Part shown: positions 9,509-14,669 of the stretch, one piece after another
How positions within the stretch are numbered: position 1 is the first letter of the stretch
Layout of the letters: every line of letters starts with the position of its first letter
Assembly (NCBI GenBank): GCA_964644025.1
Contig: CAZXVW010000113.1
Location: forward strand, 1-14,669
Source: CAZXVW01 sp964644025
GTDB lineage: Bacteria; Acidobacteriota; Terriglobia; Bryobacterales; Bryobacteraceae
Direction of reading: 5' to 3'
Length of the DNA stretch: 14,669 bases
Notes under the pieces: generated by a model
Told to the model about the DNA's origin: nothing
Seen by the model: only the letters and a program-made list of their open reading frames with translations
Databases searched by the model: none
Translations under genes and position numbers: made by a program

Positions 9509-9603
9509 GAAATCGTCCTTACCTTCCTGACATTCTCTGTGTCATGCCCATTCTTCTCGCCGCGCTCCGGTCGCCGGCGCGCGCAAGAAAGCGGGTCGTG
9601 CGA

Positions 9604-11631
9604 TCAGTTTATCCAAACCGGACTGGAAATGGCTTTCTCGCCGTCTTCCTGGACCAGGTCGATGTAGTAAAACCGGTTCTGATATTCCCCGGAGGAATCC
9701 ACGTACTCGAGACTCACTGACCGTCTGCCGGGCCTCACCGCGTGAATCACGCGCCCATTCTTGACAATCCGCATGGTCTTAATGGGCGCCGTTCCGACCG
9801 CCGAAGCCGTGATCCGCACCGGGCCGCTCACCCGGCCCTCCGAACCCATCGGGATCTCGCCGGCCTCGAAGCGCAGAATGATCCGGGACCCCGTCGTCGC
9901 GTAAGTGCGCCGATGGTAGAGTGCCTGGAAAACATCTTTCCGGGTAAGAGACTTCGCGCAGGCGGCCACCAGCGCCGTCCCCCGCTCGGCGGGGCTGCGG
10001 TACGAGTACACCTCGCCGCGTTTGCCACGCTCGACATTCCAGCGCCGTACGCCGTAGCCGGCATTGCCGGAGTGATCATCGGTGGACGCCATCACGCCCA
10101 CCCGGTAACCCTTGTTCAGGAAATCCGAAGCCCAGTCCTCCGAGCGGCGGTGATCGGAGAAAACCTCGATCTGGCGCTGCAGCTTCCGGTTGTGCCAGGC
10201 CGGGTTGGCGTGCCGGCCGCCGTAGTGCGGGATGGCGATGAAGTTCTCGCCGCGGTACCACTTGCTCAGGCGGCGGAACAGCTCCTCGACATGGTTTACT
10301 CCCTGGTGCATCGCATCGGTGGGGCCGTGGTACATCCGCAGGTTCGCGTAATTGTAATAAGAGTAGCTCCGGATCAGGGGCATCTCCGGATCCGGCGTGT
10401 AGACGTTGTGGTCTCCGCCCACATCGGCTTGCCCGCTCCACTCATAACCAAGGAAAGTGACGTACCGGCCGGGCTGGTTGTAGCGATTGGTGGTGTCGAT
10501 GATCTCGCGCCACATCTTGTCGGTAATCAGGAAGGCATGGTCGGTCACCGAACAGAAGTCGATCGCGGAGACCCTCTTGCCGAAGTCATAAGTCTCAGCG
10601 GGCGTGCCGCGGCCGTCCGAGTACAGCGTGTGCGTGTGGATGTCACCCCAATAGATCTTGTACTTCGGCGCCGTGCGGCGGACGATGAACGGGTTGCTTT
10701 CTCCGGACAGCTTCCCCTTCTTCTCGCGCACCCGGATCCGGTAAGTTCCTTCCCGCGGGATGCGGATCCCTTCGAAGCGATGCGCACCGCGGTCGCCGGG
10801 CTGAAACGTGTAGTCAGGCGGCAGGACCGCGTCGGGAAGCTCGCTTTCAAACTTCACCGTGCCCCGGTAGCCGGCCGCCGGGTTCCCATAGCCGTCATCC
10901 AGCCAGACGTTCACCCAGCCGGGTTTTCCCGTCTCCCAGTCCGACGGAACCACCACGTTCAACTGTTTGGCGGAGGCGGCGAGGATCTTGATGCTCGGAT
11001 TCTTGCCGAGCGGCAGGTAGTCGCCGTCGCCGGCCACGTCCACGTAGGTTTTCAGCAGGAAGGCTTCCTCGTCCATCGGCTGCATGCGGACGCCCGGCGA
11101 GCCGCCGCGGCGGTCGCCCATCCTCACTTCGATGAAATCCCCGGGCTGGAGCGGGGCGCTGGTGAGAAGGAACTCGTTGATGTTTTGCCAGGGGTGGTAC
11201 CGCAGAAACAGGGGATTCTTTCCGCCGCCGGTATACAGCTTCCAGCGCAGCGGCGCCCCCGTCGAGGTCTTGTAAGTCAGGTAATTCTCGGCGGCGGGAT
11301 TGGTGGTTTGCAACTGGTCGCCGCCCCACAGATTCCACCCGTAATTGTGGCCGGTGGCGATGCGGATGCCGCCGCCGGTCTTCAGGCCCGCCTTGCCCAC
11401 GGTGAACCGGAGCCTCAGTTCCGCGTCCGTGTCCACCACCGCCTCGGAAGGCCCGAGGAGTTCCATCCGCCCGATCCCGAGCCGTTCGCCTTTTTCCACC
11501 GCCTCCTGTTCGCTCTGGTAGCCGGCGTAACTCTGGAAGCCGGAATCGTCAATCTTGTCCTGGCCGCCCAGCAGCGCCACAAAGGCCGCTCCGAGGCAGG
11601 CCAGCACGGTTAAGATGGTTGCCTTTCTCAC
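9604..11631 (-). CDS. DUF3604 (PHP-like metal-dependent) secreted protein
   Basis: The 675-residue protein starts at a GTG preceded by GGGAG about nine bases away. Its first 22 residues form a Sec-type signal (ATILTVLACLGAAFVALLGG). Residues from about 50 to 320 are beta-rich and may bind substrate. From 326 a PHP-like metal-dependent domain begins: YWGDIHTHTLYSDG (His332 and His334), TDH (363-365), IPHYGG (467-472) and STDDHSG (516-522) supply the expected metal ligands. A beta-sandwich C-terminus follows. DUF3604 proteins recur beside sulfatases and sugar enzymes, but their substrate is not established; a phosphoesterase-type hydrolysis is inferred from the fold. This is the first intact gene of the minus-strand block, 95 bases before the oxidoreductase gene, and the presumed promoter lies beyond the TonB-receptor remnant. 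Confidence 0.9.
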   Translation of the reverse strand: MRKATILTVLACLGAAFVALLGGQDKIDDSGFQSYAGYQSEQEAVEKGERLGIGRMELLGPSEAVVDTDAELRLRFTVGKAGLKTGGGIRIATGHNYGWNLWGGDQLQTTNPAAENYLTYKTSTGAPLRWKLYTGGGKNPLFLRYHPWQNINEFLLTSAPLQPGDFIEVRMGDRRGGSPGVRMQPMDEEAFLLKTYVDVAGDGDYLPLGKNPSIKILAASAKQLNVVVPSDWETGKPGWVNVWLDDGYGNPAAGYRGTVKFESELPDAVLPPDYTFQPGDRGAHRFEGIRIPREGTYRIRVREKKGKLSGESNPFIVRRTAPKYKIYWGDIHTHTLYSDGRGTPAETYDFGKRVSAIDFCSVTDHAFLITDKMWREIIDTTNRYNQPGRYVTFLGYEWSGQADVGGDHNVYTPDPEMPLIRSYSYYNYANLRMYHGPTDAMHQGVNHVEELFRRLSKWYRGENFIAIPHYGGRHANPAWHNRKLQRQIEVFSDHRRSEDWASDFLNKGYRVGVMASTDDHSGNAGYGVRRWNVERGKRGEVYSYRSPAERGTALVAACAKSLTRKDVFQALYHRRTYATTGSRIILRFEAGEIPMGSEGRVSGPVRITASAVGTAPIKTMRIVKNGRVIHAVRPGRRSVSLEYVDSSGEYQNRFYYIDLVQEDGEKAISSPVWIN

Positions 11632-11692
11632 AGGCGTTTACTCCCGTTCGCCGGGCTCCAGGCATTACATCCCCGGTGCGAGCGGGTCGCCG

Positions 11693-11713
11693 CGGGCCCC
11701 GCCGCGGGGCCTG
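11693..11713 (-). terminator. GC-rich hairpin between the TonB-receptor remnant and the DUF3604 gene
   Basis: CGGGCCCCG and CGGGGCCTG pair as a nine-base stem (one G-T pair) around a CCG loop. It lies 18 bases past the remnant's stop in the direction of transcription. No T-run follows, so it may be an attenuator, an RNA-stability element or a leftover receptor terminator rather than an efficient intrinsic terminator. Confidence 0.4.
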
Positions 11714-11730
11714 CCACTGCTACCCACTGC

Positions 11731-11988
11731 CTAAAACAGCAACTTCAAGCCGAACTGTACCAGCCGCGGCGCCCGGGCGCCGCCGACCAGTCCGAAGCTG
11801 GAGCTGGCAACGTTGGAACTCGGGTTGCCGAACTGGGTGTGGTTGAAGGCATTGAACATCTCCGCCCGGAACTGGAGCTTGGCCTGCTCGGTGATGCGGA
11901 AGAACTTCTGAATGCCGATGTCCCAGTTGTTGATGCCCGGCCCGTGAAGCGGGGACCGGCTGGAGTTACCGAATGAATATTCAGTCAC
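11731..11988 (-). pseudogene. 3' remnant of an Oar-like TonB-dependent receptor
   Basis: About 85 codons remain, ending in the outer-membrane barrel signature FRAEMFNAFNHTQFGNP and the terminal aromatic strand VQFGLKLLF, with the preceding RSPLHGPGINNWDIGIQKFF strand. This is the C-terminus of the roughly 1,000-residue carboxypeptidase-regulatory-domain TonB receptors abundant in Acidobacteriota, which import or bind oligosaccharides and other large ligands. Everything upstream is gone: recognisable homology starts near FGNSSR, and an in-frame TAG lies just before the GTG at 11988. No ribosome site precedes that GTG. The fragment cannot form a barrel. It sits between the presumed operon promoter and the DUF3604 gene, so it is probably transcribed as leader RNA. 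Loss of the receptor could have brought the downstream genes under the regulator's promoter (inference). Confidence 0.82.
11974..11983. promoter_or_regulatory. Palindrome TGAATATTCA, candidate operator
   Basis: This is a perfect ten-base palindrome about 20-30 bases downstream of the start point predicted from the extended -10 at 12011-12016. A second palindrome with the same half-site, TGAATA, lies at 12105-12118. Its position would let a bound repressor block leftward transcription. Binding by the adjacent SorC-type regulator is inferred. Confidence 0.5.
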
Positions 11989-12010
11989 TGTTATCTACCA
12001 CCACGGCGGC

Positions 12011-12019
12011 ATTATACCA
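12011..12019 (-). promoter_or_regulatory. Extended -10 promoter (TGGTATAAT) facing the catabolic block
   Basis: On the minus strand TGGTATAAT is a perfect extended -10. The -35 region is poor (GTTAAC at a 17-base spacing), as is usual for extended -10 promoters. Transcription would begin near 12004 and run through the TonB-receptor remnant into DUF3604 and the three genes after it. Confidence 0.5.
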
Positions 12020-12086
12020 GAGGCGCTGGCGCCGTTAACAGGAAATTCGACAAGTTTGGCCTCGGCCTTGCGACGCGGCCCGGATG

Positions 12087-12116
12087 GTGCCAGGATAAGA
12101 GAGATGAATATATATT
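12087..12116 (+). promoter_or_regulatory. Candidate promoter of the SorC-family regulator
   Basis: GTGCCA (four of six matches to the -35 consensus) is followed after 18 bases by TATATT (five of six matches to the -10 consensus). The -10 lies inside the palindrome at 12105-12118, which would give autorepression. The start point would be near 12123, leaving a leader of about 90 bases before the preferred ATG. Confidence 0.35.
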
Positions 12117-12118
12117 CA
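12105..12118. promoter_or_regulatory. Palindrome TGAATATATATTCA, candidate operator
   Basis: This is a perfect 14-base palindrome in a GC-rich setting, sharing the TGAATA half-site with 11974-11983. The centres are 132 bases apart. Paired palindromes around a regulator and its divergent target fit the tetrameric binding known for SorC/CggR-type proteins. The assignment to this regulator is inference. Confidence 0.5.
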
Positions 12119-12215
12119 GCCGATGAGTTCGGCGCCCCTGTCGGGGTACTTCCCTGCCAGCAAGCTCTGCCCCCCTCGCGCCTTGCCCCCTTCACCCCCC
12201 CGTTGCGGGATCCGC

Positions 12216-13199
12216 ATGACGGCGCGCGCTTCTGCCATGTCGCGAATTGATGAACTTCGGTTCATGACCAAAATCGCTCGCCTCTACTACGAGCAGGGCT
12301 TGCGGCAGACCGAGATCGTCGAGCGGCTGAAAATTTCTCAGACCACCGTCTCCCGGCTCCTGCAGCGCGCCCGGCGGGAGGGGATCGTCCGCATCACGAT
12401 CGCTGTTCCGCCCGGTGTGCACCCGGAACTGGAGGAGGCGCTGCAGCAGATGTACGGCCTCCAAGAGGTCGTCGTGGTCGACTCGATGGGCGAGGACGAC
12501 GAGCAACGGCTGCTGCATGACATCGGCGCCGCGGCCGCTTATTACCTGGAAACCACCCTGAAGCGGAAAGAGATCATCGGGATTTCTTCCTGGAGCAAGG
12601 CGTTGCTGGCCATGATGGACACCATGGCGCCGATGAAGCGTCCTACCGACGCCCGCGTCGTCCAGATTCTCGGGGGCATCGGGAATCCGGCGGCGGACAT
12701 GCGCGCCAGCCAGTTGACCCTACAGTTTGCCGAGGTGGTGCGGGGGGAACCGACCTTCTTGCCGGCGCCGGCCGCTGTCCGGTCCGCGGACAATCGCCGC
12801 TTCTTTCTCGAGGACAAGTTCGTGCGGGAGGCGATGGAGTTGTTTCCCCGGCTCACCCTGGCGCTGGTGGGCATCGGCGGAGTGGGCCCGTCCCGGAAGC
12901 TCTCGAGCAGCGGCGTGGTCTTCTCCGAAAAAGAACTGGCGGTGGTACGGAAGCGCGGCGCGGTGGGCGACATTTGCTTGCGATTCTACGACCGCGACGG
13001 GAATCCCATCGTGACCGCCCTGGATCACTGGGTTGTGGGCATCGAACTGGAGCAATTACGCCAGGTCAAGCGCCGTATCGGCGTCGCCGGCGGACGCCGG
13101 AAGGTGGCCGCGATCCGGGGAGCGCTCAAGGGAGGCTGGATCAACGGCCTGATCACCGATCGCTTCACCGCCGAGCGCCTGGCCGGCGCTTCCAGGTGA
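12216..13199 (+). CDS. SorC-family (DeoR/CggR-like) sugar-binding transcriptional regulator
   Basis: From the ATG at 12216 the protein has 327 residues, the usual family length. Residues 20-58 form the helix-turn-helix (LYYEQGLRQTEIVERLKISQ, then TTVSRLLQRARREGIV), the characteristic SorC/DeoR reading head. The rest is the sugar-binding domain, with FLPAPA, GIGGVGPS and GAVGDICLRFYDRDG, which in relatives binds phosphorylated sugars and controls DNA binding. The start is uncertain: 12216 has a weak GCGGGA upstream, 12237 has none, and 12123 would add 31 unconserved-looking residues and coincide with the predicted transcription start. It is divergent from the DUF3604-to-URO-D block and separated from it by two matching palindromes, so it probably represses that block and itself until a sugar derivative binds. 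The effector is unknown. The GH99-like gene follows 52 bases later on the same strand. Confidence 0.9.
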   Translation: MTARASAMSRIDELRFMTKIARLYYEQGLRQTEIVERLKISQTTVSRLLQRARREGIVRITIAVPPGVHPELEEALQQMYGLQEVVVVDSMGEDDEQRLLHDIGAAAAYYLETTLKRKEIIGISSWSKALLAMMDTMAPMKRPTDARVVQILGGIGNPAADMRASQLTLQFAEVVRGEPTFLPAPAAVRSADNRRFFLEDKFVREAMELFPRLTLALVGIGGVGPSRKLSSSGVVFSEKELAVVRKRGAVGDICLRFYDRDGNPIVTALDHWVVGIELEQLRQVKRRIGVAGGRRKVAAIRGALKGGWINGLITDRFTAERLAGASR

Positions 13200-13224
13200 C
13201 GGCCGGTCGGCTGCGTGCTACGAT
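13196..13224 (+). promoter_or_regulatory. Candidate promoter of the GH99-like gene
   Basis: GTGACG (four of six matches to the -35) overlaps the regulator's stop codon. After 17 bases comes TACGAT, preceded by TGC, giving an extended -10. The start point would be near 13231, about 20 bases before the ATG and just upstream of the GGAGG at 13238-13242. The gene could also be read from the regulator transcript. Confidence 0.4.
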
Positions 13225-13251
13225 GCTGTTGTCCGTTGGAGGTCGGCTTTC

Positions 13252-14472
13252 ATGAGCAATTGCTTGAGCGTCCGGCGCACAGTGCATAGGGTCGCGGCAG
13301 CCGGGGCGAGTATCCTCTTCGTACTGCTGACCGGCGGCACGGCGAACGCCCAGCAGGGCCCGGCAGTCCAGGCTTACGACGTAGCTGCTTACTATTGGCC
13401 CGCTTACCACGACGAGCCGCGGGCCCGGCGCTTCTTCCCGGAAGGAATCGGCGAGTGGCAGACGCTCCGGAAGGCCAGGCCGAAGTTCCCCGGCCATGAC
13501 CAGCCGCGCATTCCCCTTTGGAGTTACGAGGACGGAGCGGACCCGGTGGTGATGGCGAAAAAGATCGACGCGGCGGCTGACAACGGCGTGAACGTCTTCA
13601 TCTTCGACTGGTACTGGTATGAAGGCCAACCGTTTCTGGAAAAGACTCTGGATGAGGGTTTCCTTAAGGCCAGAAACGATGGCCGCATGAAGTTCTACTT
13701 GATGTGGGCCAACCATGACGCCACGACGCTGTGGGACCTGAAACGCTCCGGCATCCGGGAAGTGATCTGGCCCGGCGCCGTGGACCGGCACACCTTCGAT
13801 AGCATCGCTGATTACGTGATCCAGCACTATTTCAAGCGTGCTTCTTATTACAAGATCAACGGCTGCCCGGTCTTCGCCATCTACGACTTGCGGAACCTGT
13901 TCGGCGGCCTCGGCGGTCCGGCTAAGGCGCGCGAAGCGCTCGCGCACTTTGAGCAGAAGGTCCGGCAGGCCGGCTTCCCGGGGCTTCACTTGCAGGCGAT
14001 CCTGCGGGCGAGGACGCCGGGGCTGGATGCGGCCACCCGCGGTCGTATGACGCGCAGCCAGATGCTCGAGTGGCTCGGATTCGACAGCGTCACGAATTAC
14101 ACCTGGGCCCACCTGGTGCGTCCCAAAGGGGATTACGTGGCCTGGGCCGAAGCAGCGACGTCTCAGTGGGAGAAATGGGCGAAGGAATTTGATATTCCCT
14201 ACTTTCCGCATGTATCGATCGGCTGGGACAACAACCCCCGCTTCGTGGCCTTGAAGGAGAACATCATCACCGGCTCGACGCCGGTCAGCTTTGCCGCTTA
14301 TCTTTACAAGGCCACCCGGTATCTGCGCGCTCATCACCAGCCGAAGCTGATCACGGTGAACGCCTGGAACGAGTGGTGCGAGGGGAGCTACCTGGAGCCG
14401 GACATGCGCCACGGCTTCGGCTACCTGCGCGCCGTTAGGGGAGTGATCCGCGGCGATTGGGACTACCAGTAA
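13252..14472 (+). CDS. Secreted glycoside hydrolase family 99-like (WbsX-type) protein
   Basis: The 406-residue protein has a signal peptide of about 33 residues (hydrophobic ASILFVLLTGG, cleavage near ANA-QQ). The mature domain starts with AYYWPAYHDEPR, then NVFIFDWYWYEG (115-124), and ends with NAWNEWCEGSYLEPD (370-384). These are the hallmarks of the GH99-like/WbsX barrel; Glu374 and Glu377 lie where family acidic residues face the pocket. GH99 proper comprises endo-mannosidases and endo-mannanases; WbsX-type relatives are poorly characterised, occur in polysaccharide loci, and may be hydrolases. GGAGG at 13238-13242 is nine bases from the ATG. Placement directly after the sugar-sensing regulator suggests it supplies or trims the substrate of the same pathway (inference). 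It converges on a sulfatase gene with 16 bases between the stops. Confidence 0.9.
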   Translation: MSNCLSVRRTVHRVAAAGASILFVLLTGGTANAQQGPAVQAYDVAAYYWPAYHDEPRARRFFPEGIGEWQTLRKARPKFPGHDQPRIPLWSYEDGADPVVMAKKIDAAADNGVNVFIFDWYWYEGQPFLEKTLDEGFLKARNDGRMKFYLMWANHDATTLWDLKRSGIREVIWPGAVDRHTFDSIADYVIQHYFKRASYYKINGCPVFAIYDLRNLFGGLGGPAKAREALAHFEQKVRQAGFPGLHLQAILRARTPGLDAATRGRMTRSQMLEWLGFDSVTNYTWAHLVRPKGDYVAWAEAATSQWEKWAKEFDIPYFPHVSIGWDNNPRFVALKENIITGSTPVSFAAYLYKATRYLRAHHQPKLITVNAWNEWCEGSYLEPDMRHGFGYLRAVRGVIRGDWDYQ

Positions 14473-14473
14473 C

Positions 14474-14487
14474 CGGGCCTCTGCCCG
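14474..14487. terminator. Short hairpin between convergent genes
   Basis: CGGGC and GCCCG pair around a CTCT loop in the 16-base gap between the stops of the GH99-like and sulfatase genes. The stem has only five pairs and no T-run follows on either side, so a bidirectional terminator role is weakly supported. Confidence 0.3.
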
Positions 14488-14488
14488 C

Positions 14489-14669
14489 TCAGGACGAAAT
14501 CTCCGGAATCGGGAAGTCGATCCCGTTCTGCCGTTGCCAGTCGGCCATCGCCTTTTGCAACCTCCTAGTCGCGGACCTTCCGAAACCCTCACCCACCAGG
14601 TTGCGCATCTCACCGGGGTCGGTTTTCAAATCCACCAGCGAGTCCCGAAGCGCGCCTTTGTCCGGATCG
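14489..14669 (-). CDS. Sulfatase, C-terminal end (gene continues beyond the window)
   Basis: The last 59 codons are visible, ending at the TGA at 14489-14491. The sequence SLVDLKTDPGEMRNLVGEG matches the C-terminal strand of type I sulfatases (usual form LYDLxxDPxExxNL), and a closing helix follows (LQKAMADWQRQNG). Sulfatases of this type are secreted and remove sulfate esters from glycans using a formylglycine made from Cys or Ser in a C/S-x-P-S-R motif; that part lies outside the window, so catalytic competence cannot be checked. Its place beside a GH99-like protein and a sugar regulator suggests a sulfated glycan among the substrates (inference). The call rests on the short DLKTDPGE tail motif, which is fairly specific. 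Confidence 0.75.
   Translation of the reverse strand, partial: DPDKGALRDSLVDLKTDPGEMRNLVGEGFGRSATRRLQKAMADWQRQNGIDFPIPEISS

Noticed and set aside
9742..11613. Long open frame on the + strand opposite DUF3604
   Set aside because: The PHP motifs and signal peptide lie on the minus strand; this is a GC-driven shadow.
13165..14613. Long minus-strand frame opposite the GH99-like gene
   Set aside because: The GH99-like motifs and the sulfatase tail are in other frames; no domain is visible in it.

Overview
The window is GC-rich (low sixties percent by eye) and densely coding. It most resembles Acidobacteriota, probably Bryobacterales/Solibacter relatives. The reasons are an Oar-like TonB-receptor C-terminus, Tat-exported Gfo/Idh/MocA and DUF1080 proteins, a DUF3604 protein, a WbsX/GH99-like protein and a sulfatase, next to a clade II type nos locus. 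The assignment is inference; no rRNA, tRNA, CRISPR array or insertion sequence was seen.

Left part (1-5.7 kb). A partial M49-like zinc peptidase on the + strand converges on a wrecked minus-strand nitrous oxide reductase locus. In transcription order this locus holds nosZ (5' end lost, one frameshift, cut inside the CuA motif), a NosB-like membrane protein (start lost), a nosD that keeps only about 80 codons before running into unrelated sequence, and a 50-codon membrane ORF. The order nosZ-nosB-nosD is that of known clade II clusters, but the copy cannot make a functional enzyme as written. Upstream of it lies an intact secreted S9 prolyl oligopeptidase.

Middle (5.7-12.0 kb). A small two-helix holin-like protein converges on a four-gene minus-strand block: DUF3604/PHP-like protein, Gfo/Idh/MocA oxidoreductase, DUF1080 (3-keto-disaccharide hydrolase) and a uroporphyrinogen-decarboxylase-family protein. 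The second and third genes both carry twin-arginine signals. An oxidoreductase paired with a 3-keto-glycoside hydrolase suggests oxidative cleavage of a glycoside in the periplasm. A TonB-receptor 3' remnant of about 85 codons precedes the block.

Right part (12.0-14.7 kb). A divergently transcribed SorC-family sugar-sensing regulator is followed by a secreted GH99/WbsX-like protein and the 3' end of a convergent sulfatase gene. The space between regulator and block holds two related AT-rich perfect palindromes. One overlaps a candidate -10 of the regulator; the other lies just downstream of an extended -10 facing the catabolic block. Together these look like a compact regulated carbohydrate-use unit.
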